From Mucilaginibacter achroorhodeus (GTDB lineage: Bacteria; Bacteroidota; Bacteroidia; Sphingobacteriales; Sphingobacteriaceae), in NCBI RefSeq assembly GCF_007846095.1, contig NZ_VOEI01000001.1:1054001-1118000 (forward strand): a stretch of 64,000 nucleotides of DNA, in the 5' to 3' direction. This document shows positions 32,606 through 42,954 of this stretch, one piece after another (within the stretch, counting starts at the first letter, position 1; each line of letters opens with the position of its first letter). The notes beneath the pieces are model-generated. The model saw only the letters and a program-made list of their open reading frames with translations, did not search any database and had not been told where the DNA came from. The translations under genes were made by a program, and so were the position numbers.

Positions 32606-35575
32606 ATGAAGTACATCTATTTAATATTAGCACTTACCGGCTTAAGCTTTTTGCAGGCTTCTGCCCAAACAGCACGGCCTTTGAGCGGTACGGTTATCGA
32701 CTCAACAAAACTTACCCTGCCGGGCAGCAGCGTAAAATATAAAGATGAGCTTGGCGACAGCACCGTTACCAGCACTGACGTAAACGGCAAGTTCACCTTC
32801 CCGGCTGTAAAGGGTAATAAGATCACCTTAACTATCAGCTCGATAGGTTACCAGGGCATTATTAAACATTACACTATCCCCGCCGATGGCAAAGCGGTTG
32901 CTTTAGACCCTATTGTACTTAAATCATCTGTAAGGCAATTAGGTGCGGTAACCATCGTAGGTGTTAACCCGGTTGTATTTAAGGAGGATACCGTGCAGTA
33001 TTCGGTTAGTGCATACAAGGTACGCGAGAACGCGCCCATTGAGGATGTGATCAAAAAAATACCCGGCATTGATGTGGATAAAGACGGTAACGTTACCGCC
33101 CAGGGCAAACAGGTTACCAAGGTGCGCGTAAATGGTAAAGACTTTTTTGGCGGCGATGTGCAAAGCGCTACCAAAAACCTGCCTGCCGACGTAATTGAGA
33201 GCGTACAGATAGTTGATGACTATGGTGACCAGGCCAACCTTACCGGCATCAAAACCGGCGAGCCGAACAAGATATTAAACTTCACTATCCGTAAGGATAA
33301 AAACTACGGCTATTTTGGACAAGCAACGGCAGGTGATGGCCGTGACCTTTTACCGAAAGAAGCAGATGCCGATGTTAAGAACGAAAACCGCTACGTAGGC
33401 CTGTTAAACATTTTTAAATTTAAAGGCGACCAGCAAATAGCCCTATTAGGTAGCATTAACAATACCAACGTTAACACCTTTAGTTATGGCACACCTACCA
33501 CGGGCGGTGGCGGCGGCGGTTTTGGCGGCGGCGGTGGTGGCCGTGGTAACGCGTTGCGTGGTGGCAATAACGGCTCTACAACTAATGCTAATGGTATCAC
33601 CAACGCTCACTCTATCGGTTTAAACTTTAGGGATCAGTGGGGCAAAGCACTTTCGGTATATGGTAGCTACAGCTTTACAGATAACACTACTTTCACCAAC
33701 TCAACCGTTATTCAAAAGAATAACTCGTTAGATGCAAGCACCAGTAATCAGCAAAGCCAAACCACCAGCAACCCTACTAACCACCGCTTTAATTTTAATT
33801 TGGAGTGGAAACCGGATACACTGAACTACTTGAAAGTTACGCCAACGTTTACCTATGCTGGCAGTGATGTAAGTAGTGTTGATAACGTAATTTCGCAACG
33901 TACCAACCAAAGTGGTCAACCGTTTACCAATCTGGCTTATACATCAACGTCTACAACCAATTCTGTATCTCCAAATTATGGCCTTACAGGTTTTTACAAT
34001 CGCCGTTTTAAAAACAGCAAACGCAACTTAAACATTGGTTTTAGCGCCAGTACAGGTTACACTTATCAATTTGATAACCCGATATATAACTACACCGCCG
34101 GTGCCGGTACAGCCCCTGCAAACCAGGTTACCTATACCGATAGCAAGAACCATAGCTACGGTGTAAATGGTTCATACCTGGAGCCGATAGGCAAGGTATC
34201 TTTCCTGGAGTTAAATTATGCCCTAAATTATAGCTTTACTTCGAGCGATAAGGAAGCTGATACCGCTTATGCATTAGACCCGACCCGTTACCACAGGTAT
34301 GATCTTTTAAGCAACCGCTATCAGTATACTTTTACTACCAACCGTTTCGGATTAAACTACCGCATTATCGAGAAAAAATACAACGTAACCCTGGGTATTG
34401 GTGGCCAGCCTGCAAAACTGGATGGTGTAAATTTGTTCACTAACGTTAGAACAAGCATATCAACATTCAATGTTATACCGGCTGCAAGTTTCAATTACAT
34501 GTTCTCGCGCAGCCAGGCATTACGCTTTAACTACAACGGCGCAAGCAACCAGCCAACGTTTGACCAATTGCAACCGGTAATTGACTTCACCAACGCACTT
34601 TACCCGGTACAGGGTAACCCCAACCTTAAGCCCGAGTTTTCTAACAACTTATCGTTGCGTTACAATGCGTTCAGTTTTCAAACGGGTAATATCTTTTTCA
34701 TCAACGCAAACTATACGCAAACCGATCATAAAATTGTCCAGAACGTAGTGTTTTATCCGGCAAGGTTTACTGCCGCAACATTAGCTGCCAATCCTGATCT
34801 GAAAAAATATCAAAACACCAACCTGGTGCAATATTTAAATGCAGATGGTTACTATACCTACGGAGCCAACGTGCTTTACTCGAAACCATGGAAAGAGCGT
34901 AGGTACACATTGATATTTGGCTCAGGCATCAGTTATACTAACAATGTTGGTTACACCCAAACGGTAGATTCGCTGAATAACACGTCACCTTTAGCTAAAA
35001 ACATTGCTAAAACTTTAACCGTTACCCCGCAGCTACGTTTCCGTGTAAATATTAATGATGTGATAGACGCTGAAGCTTTTTCAAGATTGTCTTTAAACAA
35101 AATAGATAACACTTTGCTAACTGCCGGCACTCAAAACACCAATATCAGATCTTTAGACTTAGGTGTTAACGGTAAAAATTATGTTTGGAAAGACTGGACT
35201 TTCTCTTACGATTATACCAAAACGCTCAACTACGGCTACGACTCAAAGCTGAACGTTAAAAACCCAAACATATTTAATGCTTACGTAGAGCGCCGTTTCC
35301 TGAAGGATTATCGCGGTACTTTACGCTTAGCCATGTACGATATATTTAATGAGAACACCGGTTTCTCTGTTACCAACACAGGTAGCATTGTAACTCAAAC
35401 CAACGTTAACAGGCTTGGCCGTTACGCGTTGCTAACTTTCACTTACCGTTTGCAGAAATTTGCGGGTAAAGCCCCATCTAATCCTGAAAGAGGTTTCCGC
35501 GGTGGCGATCGCCCTGGCGGTGGCCCTCCGGGTGGTGGCATGGGTGGCCCTCCTCCGGGTGGCGGCCCAATGTAA
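32606..35575 (+). CDS. TonB-dependent-receptor-like outer-membrane beta-barrel protein
   Basis: 989 residues from ATG at 32606; the further upstream in-frame ATG at 32549 gives a poor signal peptide. Signal peptide about 1-20 (ending ASAQ), then a carboxypeptidase-regulatory-like domain (about 25-105), a plug-like domain (about 110-215, with KKIPGIDVDKDGN), and a long beta-barrel (about 240-950). A Gly-rich loop lies around residues 300-325, and a Gly/Pro-rich tail at 955-989. Usually this family works in secretion or uptake across the outer membrane; substrate unknown. No SusD partner follows. Confidence 0.9.
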   Translation: MKYIYLILALTGLSFLQASAQTARPLSGTVIDSTKLTLPGSSVKYKDELGDSTVTSTDVNGKFTFPAVKGNKITLTISSIGYQGIIKHYTIPADGKAVALDPIVLKSSVRQLGAVTIVGVNPVVFKEDTVQYSVSAYKVRENAPIEDVIKKIPGIDVDKDGNVTAQGKQVTKVRVNGKDFFGGDVQSATKNLPADVIESVQIVDDYGDQANLTGIKTGEPNKILNFTIRKDKNYGYFGQATAGDGRDLLPKEADADVKNENRYVGLLNIFKFKGDQQIALLGSINNTNVNTFSYGTPTTGGGGGGFGGGGGGRGNALRGGNNGSTTNANGITNAHSIGLNFRDQWGKALSVYGSYSFTDNTTFTNSTVIQKNNSLDASTSNQQSQTTSNPTNHRFNFNLEWKPDTLNYLKVTPTFTYAGSDVSSVDNVISQRTNQSGQPFTNLAYTSTSTTNSVSPNYGLTGFYNRRFKNSKRNLNIGFSASTGYTYQFDNPIYNYTAGAGTAPANQVTYTDSKNHSYGVNGSYLEPIGKVSFLELNYALNYSFTSSDKEADTAYALDPTRYHRYDLLSNRYQYTFTTNRFGLNYRIIEKKYNVTLGIGGQPAKLDGVNLFTNVRTSISTFNVIPAASFNYMFSRSQALRFNYNGASNQPTFDQLQPVIDFTNALYPVQGNPNLKPEFSNNLSLRYNAFSFQTGNIFFINANYTQTDHKIVQNVVFYPARFTAATLAANPDLKKYQNTNLVQYLNADGYYTYGANVLYSKPWKERRYTLIFGSGISYTNNVGYTQTVDSLNNTSPLAKNIAKTLTVTPQLRFRVNINDVIDAEAFSRLSLNKIDNTLLTAGTQNTNIRSLDLGVNGKNYVWKDWTFSYDYTKTLNYGYDSKLNVKNPNIFNAYVERRFLKDYRGTLRLAMYDIFNENTGFSVTNTGSIVTQTNVNRLGRYALLTFTYRLQKFAGKAPSNPERGFRGGDRPGGGPPGGGMGGPPPGGGPM

Positions 35576-35582
35576 TATAAAA

Positions 35583-35620
35583 AAGAAGACCCCGCTGTTC
35601 GGCAGCGGGGTCTTCTTTTT
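35583..35620. terminator. Bidirectional terminator
   Basis: AAGAAGACCCCGCT (35583-35596) pairs with AGCGGGGTCTTCTT (35604-35617), a 14-bp stem between convergent genes. Confidence 0.9.
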
Positions 35621-35632
35621 TATATGATCTAA

Positions 35633-36007
35633 TCAGTGATTCACCAGTACGGTATTGATTACTTTTTCTAACTCTTCAAGGTCGAAAGGTTTTGCCAGGT
35701 AAGCCTCGGCACCAGCATGGTCTGCCAGTAATTGGATATCGCTATTGGCAGAAAAATATACCACTGGGATGTGTTTCAGCTTCTCATCCTTTTTTAGGGT
35801 TTGGGTTGCAATAATACCACCTGCATCAGGTATCCAGTTGTCCATTAAAACAACATCAGGTATCACGGCACCAACTTTTTCTACAATGTTATTACAGTCT
35901 GTATGGGTATGAACCTCCCATCCCTGTTCTTCGAGAATGTAATTGCAGATAGAAAGAATATCCTCATCGTCATCAAAAATGATGATCTTTTTAATGGTTT
36001 CGCTCAT
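35633..36007 (-). CDS. Single-domain response regulator
   Basis: 124-residue receiver domain: IIFDDDEDI acidic pair, DVVLMDNWIP phospho-Asp (about 55), VVYFSANS switch, YLAKPF Lys. No output domain and no kinase next door. It resembles the receiver at 1370-1744 in length and architecture. Convergent to the outer-membrane gene. Confidence 0.92.
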   Translation of the reverse strand: MSETIKKIIIFDDDEDILSICNYILEEQGWEVHTHTDCNNIVEKVGAVIPDVVLMDNWIPDAGGIIATQTLKKDEKLKHIPVVYFSANSDIQLLADHAGAEAYLAKPFDLEELEKVINTVLVNH

Positions 36008-36150
36008 GGGTAATGTAGATGGTGAAACTATAAAGAAGTTTTAAAAAAAGCAAATTTTTTAATTAGGGGTGAAACCGCGCCGAAACCCATTTTTTCACCT
36101 ACGCGCTATGTAACATAAAACTTTTTAGAGTGTTTTAAAAAAACACAAAA

Positions 36151-36183
36151 AAACCTGCTTTAATAAAGCAGGTTTAATTTTTT
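36151..36183 (-). terminator. Terminator of the DPP-IV gene
   Basis: AAACCTGCTT (36151-36160) pairs with AAGCAGGTTT (36165-36174), separated by TAAT, then T-rich on both sides. Confidence 0.75.
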
Positions 36184-36195
36184 TAACTCTAAGTA

Positions 36196-38376
36196 TTATT
36201 TCGCTCCCGGCGGGCAGTGCTCCCTCAGGTATTTGGTGTAAAGCGTTCTTAAGTGCGTACCGGTGCCCGGGCCTTCAGATATGCTGTGCGTACGGTTAGG
36301 GTAAGACATTAGTTGAAACTGTTTATTGTACTTAACCAGTTCGTTTATCAGCTCCTCGGCATTCTTGTAATGCACGTTATCATCGCCTGTACCATGTATG
36401 TAAAGCAGGTTGCCTCTCAGGTTTTTTGCATAGGTAATAGGCGAACCTTTGATGAATGGCGCACGGCCTTCTTCGTTGGTTGGCACACCCATGTAGCGCT
36501 CCTGGTAAATGTTATCGTAAGTAAGCTGGTCGCCAACGGCTGCAATAGCAATACCTGTTTTATAGATCTCAGGGTATTGGAACATCAGGTTAAGGGTTGA
36601 TGAACCACCACCGCTCCAGCCCCAAACGGCCACGCGGCTGCTATCAACATACGGCCATTTCATGATCTCTTTTGCACCCATTGCCTGGTCGCGGATGTTG
36701 ATGATACCGATGTTCTTATAAATCGCCTTGCGCCATGCAGCACCTTTTGGTGCAGGTGCGCCACGGTTTTCTAACGATATGTAGATGTAACCATCGCCCG
36801 CCATATCGCCTGCGTAAAGGAAATCACGGCCTGCGCCATAAGTGTCTGTTACAGTTTGTGAAGCCGGCTCGCCGTATACGTAAAAAACTACCGGATATTT
36901 CTTGCTCGGGTCAAAGTTGGTTGGCTTTTTCATCCAACCGTCCAGTTCAACACCGTCAACCGTTTTCACTTTAAAGAACTCGGTTTTATTCTGGGCATCC
37001 ACATCAAGCTTAATATTATCACCGCTGATGTGTTGATGATCAGGAAGGCTCACTACCTCGCTTTGCGGGCGGGTGTATGCGTTTGAAAAATTGTGCATGG
37101 CCAATTTACCGCCCGGCGCCACTTCATAATCATGCGTACCAGGCTGTGTTGCAGGGCTAAGGCGCTCTTCTTTGCCGCCATTTATTTTAATGCGGTACAA
37201 GTAGCTTTGCGTAGCATTAGTTGGTGATGCGGTGAAGTATATATACCCGCTGGCCTCGTCTATCAGTTTAATACCGGTAATATCGTAGTTGCCTTTGGTC
37301 ACCAGTGTTTCTTTGCCCTCGCGGGTGATCTTGTAGATGTGTCTCCAGCCGTCCTTTTCGCTCACCCATAAAAATTCTTTGCCTTTGTTAAGCCATTCCC
37401 AACCAACCGGGTTACCTTCGTTCCAGCGTGCTTTACCGTCTATCCACGCTTTGTCTGTTTCCTGGTGGATAACGCGAGTTGTACCGTTAGATATGTTACC
37501 GATAAACACTTTACTTTCTGTTTGTGCGCGGTTAAGTTGCTCCAAAATTATCTCGTTAGGGTTTGTAGAAAACTCCATACGGGTAATGTAGTGCTGCACA
37601 GCATCGCCGGGTACAGCCATCCATTTTTTGGCAGCGGTGTTAACATCAACTACACCAATGCGGCACATGCTCGGGTCTTCGCCAGCTACCGGGTACTCTA
37701 CCGGGATGGTGAACGAGTAAGTAGAATCCGTAGTGTTCAGCATCAGGTAGTTCTTAATCTTGGTTGCATCTATTTGCCAGTAAGCAATGTTACGGCTATC
37801 CGGCGACCAGCGGAAACCATCCCTGCAGTCAAACTCCTCTTCATAAGCCCAGTCAAAAGTTCCGTTTATCAGCCTTTTGGTACCATCGTTAGTCAATTTT
37901 TTGATACTGTTATCGGCAAGGGTTTCTACATAGATATTATGCTCGCTTACATAAGCAACCTTGCTGCCATCCGGAGAGAATTTGGCAAACATTAATGACG
38001 ATGCAGGCAGGCCTTTACCTAATTGTACCAGGCTTTTCTTGTTAGCATCATACACCCAGTAATCGCCGCGGGTATCATAACGCCATACCTTTTTTGTGTT
38101 GTTGTTTATTAGCACCTTTTGCCCATCATCTGAAAGGCTGAAACGGCGTATACCTATGGCAGGTTTGCCTTGCGGCGTAAGCATATCCTTGGTTATCCAG
38201 GCAGTTTGCTTGCTATCATCGCGGGCATCAACCTTAAATATTTCTCCGCTTTTTATCTGATAATATTGGCTGCCGTCTTTAGTCCAGTTAATGCTTTGCG
38301 CTTTGGTTGTTTGCCAGCCCATAGGCACAAACAATACCAGCGCAAACCATTTTTTACAGTAAAACTTTATGTTCAT
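36196..38376 (-). CDS. Dipeptidyl peptidase IV (S9B serine peptidase)
   Basis: 726 residues. Signal peptide about 1-26. DPP-IV N-terminal beta-propeller (about 90-470) with YEEEFDCRDGFRWSPD, then an alpha/beta-hydrolase domain with nucleophile motif GWSGGGS (Ser588), Asp about 665 (GTGDDNVH) and His697 (NRTHSIS). It removes dipeptides, mostly after Pro or Ala, in the periplasm. Length is normal for the family. The start is the ATG at 38376. Convergent with the response regulator, divergent from the serine hydrolase. Confidence 0.94.
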   Translation of the reverse strand: MNIKFYCKKWFALVLFVPMGWQTTKAQSINWTKDGSQYYQIKSGEIFKVDARDDSKQTAWITKDMLTPQGKPAIGIRRFSLSDDGQKVLINNNTKKVWRYDTRGDYWVYDANKKSLVQLGKGLPASSLMFAKFSPDGSKVAYVSEHNIYVETLADNSIKKLTNDGTKRLINGTFDWAYEEEFDCRDGFRWSPDSRNIAYWQIDATKIKNYLMLNTTDSTYSFTIPVEYPVAGEDPSMCRIGVVDVNTAAKKWMAVPGDAVQHYITRMEFSTNPNEIILEQLNRAQTESKVFIGNISNGTTRVIHQETDKAWIDGKARWNEGNPVGWEWLNKGKEFLWVSEKDGWRHIYKITREGKETLVTKGNYDITGIKLIDEASGYIYFTASPTNATQSYLYRIKINGGKEERLSPATQPGTHDYEVAPGGKLAMHNFSNAYTRPQSEVVSLPDHQHISGDNIKLDVDAQNKTEFFKVKTVDGVELDGWMKKPTNFDPSKKYPVVFYVYGEPASQTVTDTYGAGRDFLYAGDMAGDGYIYISLENRGAPAPKGAAWRKAIYKNIGIINIRDQAMGAKEIMKWPYVDSSRVAVWGWSGGGSSTLNLMFQYPEIYKTGIAIAAVGDQLTYDNIYQERYMGVPTNEEGRAPFIKGSPITYAKNLRGNLLYIHGTGDDNVHYKNAEELINELVKYNKQFQLMSYPNRTHSISEGPGTGTHLRTLYTKYLREHCPPGAK

Positions 38377-38466
38377 TACGGTTAATTTGATTTGTTATAT
38401 AAAATAAATAATGGTGCAGTAAAAATTGCGTTAAATTAGCATTTTAAAGCTTAAGCTAACAAGTTG

Positions 38467-40002
38467 ATGAAAAAATTACGCCTGCTTTTCTTATCCGTAC
38501 TGGTAACCGGTCTTTCGGCAAATGCACAAAAGATCGATCGTAGTAAGTTTATAACCGACAGCCTGGATGGCTACATTAACCGTGCACTAACCAACTGGCG
38601 CATACCCGGTGCTGCGGTTTGTATTGTTAAGGATGGCAAGATAGTGATGATGAAGGGCTATGGCATTAAGGAGCTTGGCCTGCCCAATAAGGTAGATGCA
38701 AATACGCTGTTCATGATAGGCAGTAACACTAAAGCCTTCACGGCAACCGCTTTAGCAATGTTACAAGCCGATAAAAAGATCTCACTTGATGACCGCGTTA
38801 CCAAATACATCCCCGAGTTTAAGCTGGAGAACCATGCAGCGGGCGAACAGGCCATCATCAAAGACCTGCTATGCCACCGCCTGGGTTTTCGCACGTTTCA
38901 GGGCGATTTTACTTTTTATAACAGTAACCTAAGCCGCCACGAGATCATCGAGAAGCTTGGTAAAATTAAGGCTACCTATCCTTTCCGTACCACATGGGGC
39001 TATACCAATGCTGCTTTCTTAACTGCAGGCGAGATCATCAATCGCGCCGTTGGAAAACAATGGGAAACCTATTTAAAGGAAAGCATTTTTACACCGCTTG
39101 GCATGAGCAACACCCTGGCTTTAACTGCCGATATGCCTAAAGCAACCAACCGCACCGTACCACATACTTTGGTTGACGGCCGCTTAACCGCCTTACCTTA
39201 TGCCACACTTGATGGACTTGCACCGGCGGGCGCCATCAGCTCATCAGCTAATGATATGGGCAAATGGGTAATGGCTTTGCTGGATAATGGCAAAGTGGGC
39301 AACAAACAAGTGATCCCAGCAGCAGCAATAGCTGCTACACGGCAAGCACAAGACTATGTAAGCAATGTAAACCACCTGAACGGCGACAGCGGATTTGAGC
39401 TTTATGGTTTAGGCTGGTTTCTGCAGGACTATTGCGGCAAACGCCTGGTAATGCACGATGGTGGGGTTACCGGCTACGTATCTTCGGTAACCATAGTACC
39501 AAGCGAAAAATTGGGTATTGTGATTTTAACCAATACCGATGCCAACGCGCTTTATGAAGCTTTACGCTGGGATATTTTAGATGCTTATTTGGGTAACAAA
39601 AACTATCATTACAATGATGTTTACCTGGCTTACAACAAAACCAATACGGCTACCATGCAGGCTATTGACAAGCAAAAACGCGATACTGTGATGATGAACC
39701 TGAAGCCGCAACTATCCATTGGCAAATACACGGGTAAGTATTATAACGACCTGTACGGCAACATGACCATTGAGCGGGGCGAGGAAGGCAACCAGCTTGA
39801 AGCACGCTTTGAGCATCACCCAAAAATGTACGCCAAGATGATGCCTTTGGGTGGTAACAGGTTTGAGGTGGAGTTCTCGGATCCAACTTTTGGAAAATCT
39901 GTTTTCCCATTCTTTGTTAAAGACGGCAAAGTGACCGGCATACGCGTAAAAGTTGCTGATTTTGTTGAGAAAGACCCTTACGATTTTAGGAAACTGGATT
40001 GA
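38467..40002 (+). CDS. Serine hydrolase, class C beta-lactamase-like
   Basis: 511 residues from ATG at 38467. Signal peptide about 1-21 (NAQ). The beta-lactamase/transpeptidase-like fold shows SNTK (Ser86, Lys89), the YTN motif in WGYTNAAF and HDGG in MHDGGVTGY. The C-terminal domain (about 390-510) is a DUF3471-like beta-barrel. These are usually esterases, D-peptidases or penicillin-binding relatives; beta-lactam resistance is not implied. Confidence 0.92.
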   Translation: MKKLRLLFLSVLVTGLSANAQKIDRSKFITDSLDGYINRALTNWRIPGAAVCIVKDGKIVMMKGYGIKELGLPNKVDANTLFMIGSNTKAFTATALAMLQADKKISLDDRVTKYIPEFKLENHAAGEQAIIKDLLCHRLGFRTFQGDFTFYNSNLSRHEIIEKLGKIKATYPFRTTWGYTNAAFLTAGEIINRAVGKQWETYLKESIFTPLGMSNTLALTADMPKATNRTVPHTLVDGRLTALPYATLDGLAPAGAISSSANDMGKWVMALLDNGKVGNKQVIPAAAIAATRQAQDYVSNVNHLNGDSGFELYGLGWFLQDYCGKRLVMHDGGVTGYVSSVTIVPSEKLGIVILTNTDANALYEALRWDILDAYLGNKNYHYNDVYLAYNKTNTATMQAIDKQKRDTVMMNLKPQLSIGKYTGKYYNDLYGNMTIERGEEGNQLEARFEHHPKMYAKMMPLGGNRFEVEFSDPTFGKSVFPFFVKDGKVTGIRVKVADFVEKDPYDFRKLD

Positions 40003-40013
40003 TATTAATCCTT

Positions 40014-40090
40014 GCCATGCTGAACGCAATGAAGCGTCTTTCCGGTTGTATGGCAGCCTTTAGATGCTTCGCTGTCGCTCAGAATGACAT
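40014..40090. repeat. Interspersed repeat-like sequence
   Basis: The stretch ending GCTTCGCTGTCGCTCAGAATGACAT is of the kind that recurs between genes in Bacteroidota; its tail resembles 54520-54539 (GCTTCGCTCGCAATGACAT). Short inverted segments (GAAGCGTC and GATGCTTC) allow a hairpin. It occupies most of the 159-base gap. Confidence 0.5.
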
Positions 40091-40161
40091 TGACTATTAT
40101 TCCCAAATCGAATAATTAGCGTTCACGGTGTTCACAAGTGTTCATGGCGTGAACGTGAACA

Positions 40162-40932
40162 CTAATCTAAGGCTATCCAAACAGGTGCATGGTCGCTGGT
40201 TTTCTCCCATCCGCGTACATTTTTGTCAACTCCGGCAGCCTTCAAGCGCCCAACTAACCCCGGACTAAGCAGGAAGTGATCTATTCTTAATCCTGCATTT
40301 CGACCATAAGCATTGCGGAAATAGTCCCAAAAGGTATAGATGGTTTCATCAGGGTTGAGCTTACGCAAGGCATCCGTCCAGCCCTGGTCAACCAGCTTTT
40401 TAAAAGCAGCTCGCGTTTCCGGTCTGAACAGGGCATCCTCTACCCAACGCTCGGGTTTGTAAACGTCCTTTTCTGTTGGCATTACGTTGTAGTCACCGGT
40501 TAAAATTACTGGCTTACCGCTGGCTAATAGATTGGCAGCATGCTTGGTGAGGCGTTCAAACCAGGCCAGCTTGTAATCGAACTTTGGCCCCGGCGCAGGG
40601 TTGCCGTTAGGCAGGTATAAGCCACCAACGGTAATGCCGCCCACTTCGGCCTCAATGTAGCGGCTGTGCAGATCCTCGGGGTCGCCGGGCAAACCGCGGC
40701 GCGTTTCTTTGATCTCTAAACCCTTTGCCAGTATGGCAACGCCATTCCAGCTTTTTTGCCCATGCCATATCGCATTGTACCCTGCATCGATAATGGCCTG
40801 CTCGGGGAATTTCTCCTGCGGTGCTTTCAGTTCCTGCAGGCAAACTATATCGGGCTGTGTTTCCTGCAGCCAGCGCAGTAACACCGGCAGGCGGCCGTTT
40901 ACGCCATTAACGTTATAAGTAGCAATTTTCAT
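40162..40932 (-). CDS. xthA: Exodeoxyribonuclease III
   Basis: 256 residues. Endonuclease/exonuclease/phosphatase fold with MKIATYNVNGVNGRLP start, CLQELKAP (catalytic Glu), LTGDYNVMP, and the C-terminal SDHAPVWIAL (Asp-His). This is an AP endonuclease and 3'-5' exonuclease for base-excision repair. Standalone minus-strand gene. Confidence 0.95.
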   Translation of the reverse strand: MKIATYNVNGVNGRLPVLLRWLQETQPDIVCLQELKAPQEKFPEQAIIDAGYNAIWHGQKSWNGVAILAKGLEIKETRRGLPGDPEDLHSRYIEAEVGGITVGGLYLPNGNPAPGPKFDYKLAWFERLTKHAANLLASGKPVILTGDYNVMPTEKDVYKPERWVEDALFRPETRAAFKKLVDQGWTDALRKLNPDETIYTFWDYFRNAYGRNAGLRIDHFLLSPGLVGRLKAAGVDKNVRGWEKTSDHAPVWIALD

Positions 40933-40980
40933 CGGGATGGTGTTTACTCAAATATATTGTAAATAAAGCAACGCCGGTGT

Positions 40981-42807
40981 TTAGTTCAGAATTTTCCCGC
41001 TCATATCCACCTTGCGTGCAAACGGGTTGATAAAACGGTTGGCCAGCACCGCAAATTCGCGGCGGGTAATGGGGCGGTCGGTTTTAAATTCAGTATCGAA
41101 TTTGTAATAACTCTTCCAGCTTTTTTGCAAGGCATCGCGCAGGTTCTCCGGGTCGCGCAGGTTCATGTTACTGATGAACGAGATGAGGTTGCCTACGGTA
41201 AAAAACTGTCCCGGCTTTTCCTGGTTAAACCAAATGAAAGACCTTGAATAGATCTCATCGAAAAACGGTTTCACTTCTGCTGTGGTAACCAAGCTATCGG
41301 GCATAAACAATACATCAGCTTTACTGCCGGTTATTTTCTGTATACCTTTCAACATTCCAGTTGCGCCTACCTGCTGTATGGCCCGCCAGGCAGGGTCTGA
41401 TTGCTTTATATCAGCAAATGGCATTAGGTAGCCTTTAAAATCCAATATTTCACCTTGTATAACACGTGGCTGCAGGTTTTTCGTCGTAGTGCCGAAGAAA
41501 GCACAAAACGCCGCGGCAGCGCCTACGCCCTGGCCCAAGGTCATTTGCACGGCTGGATCGGTAACTGCGCCATTAACAAGGTGAGTGACTGACAAAGCCT
41601 TTTCCGTAATAAATAAATTCTCCTGGTCTTTTACAACAACAGCGCCCAGCGGTATGCTAAATGCCGGGAACGGTGGATAATTGATGTGCGGCACACCTGC
41701 CTCGCTGTAATGCTGGCCGGGCACTGCATCGCTTACGGCAATTGCAGTGCGGTAAAGTTGCGAACCCCTATCGTAGGGTGTGTAAATGTCATCGATCACC
41801 ATACGCACCACCCCGGCGGCGCGGCGATTTTCCCGGATATACGGCTGGTAGGGCAAGTGATCGGCAGTTTTAAAATCATCAGCAAAGCCGAGGTTTTTAA
41901 ATCCTCGTTCTGTCTGTAAATAATAGATCAGTCCTAAAGTATGGAGCCTTGCTTTGGCAAAGGTTTCGGCACGATGCTCAAGCTGCAGATCTTCGCTGGT
42001 CACCGAATACTGGCTGGCGCAATTATCCCAGTTGATCATGTATTTATCATTGGGCAGCTTAGCTGCATTCAGCAGCTTTTTGATATCTACGCTTTTTAGA
42101 CAAACATATTTCGAAGCATCATAGCCTTCGGGTTTAGAAATGGTGTGGTCTGTATTCCTGCCGAAATCCTTTAGAATAGAAATATAACTGATGTCTTCAA
42201 TCTGATTGGTTGCATTAGCCGGCGCAAGCGCCTCTTTTGTATCAGCGCGACTGTCAAACCCGGCAGTCATTAATACGTTTAGCTTGCTCACAACATCGCC
42301 CATTTCGGTGGCGTCAATCAAGGCTTTGGCTTTAACGGTTACTTTTCCTTTATTCTCCACGATAGTTACTTCCCAGCCGGTACCATCTTTCTTTACATCA
42401 ATAAAAGGGGTGTTTAGTTTTAAGGTGAGGTTCTTAACCGTGTCCGTCAGTTTTTTGAGGATCGCCGCTCCCATAGCAGGCTCAAAAGCAAGCGGTGCAG
42501 TAGCTGTTGTATCATATCCGAGGCGCAATTTATAAACATCTACCACGCGTTTGCGAAACTCACCATAAATACCAGATGGAAAATTACGATTGCTTTGCAG
42601 GTAACAATATCCTGAAGATGTCAGACTGCCGCCCAGCCAGTTGCCTTGTTCTATCAACAGCGTTTTCACCTTGCTGCGGGCACTTTGTATCGCTGCCGAA
42701 ACACCGCTTGCACCACCGCCTATCACAAGCACGTCGGTCTTTATGGTTTCAGCATAAGTGGTAACGCAACCAAGGCAAAGCAAAAACAGAAGTAACTTTT
42801 TTATCAT
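40981..42807 (-). CDS. Secreted FAD-dependent oxidoreductase
   Basis: 608 residues. Signal peptide about 1-19, then FAD-binding VLVIGGGASGVSAAIQSARS (about 26-45) and the matching IDATEMGDVV block; FAD_oxidored (PF12831) family. The last 100 residues (about 480-608) contain an S-layer-like or helical domain. The family includes periplasmic oxidoreductases near polysaccharide genes, but the substrate is unknown. Confidence 0.88.
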   Translation of the reverse strand: MIKKLLLFLLCLGCVTTYAETIKTDVLVIGGGASGVSAAIQSARSKVKTLLIEQGNWLGGSLTSSGYCYLQSNRNFPSGIYGEFRKRVVDVYKLRLGYDTTATAPLAFEPAMGAAILKKLTDTVKNLTLKLNTPFIDVKKDGTGWEVTIVENKGKVTVKAKALIDATEMGDVVSKLNVLMTAGFDSRADTKEALAPANATNQIEDISYISILKDFGRNTDHTISKPEGYDASKYVCLKSVDIKKLLNAAKLPNDKYMINWDNCASQYSVTSEDLQLEHRAETFAKARLHTLGLIYYLQTERGFKNLGFADDFKTADHLPYQPYIRENRRAAGVVRMVIDDIYTPYDRGSQLYRTAIAVSDAVPGQHYSEAGVPHINYPPFPAFSIPLGAVVVKDQENLFITEKALSVTHLVNGAVTDPAVQMTLGQGVGAAAAFCAFFGTTTKNLQPRVIQGEILDFKGYLMPFADIKQSDPAWRAIQQVGATGMLKGIQKITGSKADVLFMPDSLVTTAEVKPFFDEIYSRSFIWFNQEKPGQFFTVGNLISFISNMNLRDPENLRDALQKSWKSYYKFDTEFKTDRPITRREFAVLANRFINPFARKVDMSGKILN

Positions 42808-42954
42808 CAGCGCAGCGAATTTAGCGGATTGGTTGATTAGTTCATGAGAGATTAGTTGAAAAGTTTTAGTTTAGCAATTGTAGATCTGCCAACATCATTT
42901 GCCATATCTCTGATGAACTAACTAATAATTTCCAAACGTAAATACCCACCAAAA

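Noticed and set aside
33720..33790. Repeated AACCAAAGC-like and Gly-rich tracts in the outer-membrane gene
   Set aside because: Low-complexity coding sequence, not a CRISPR array or satellite; no spacer-repeat pattern anywhere in the window.
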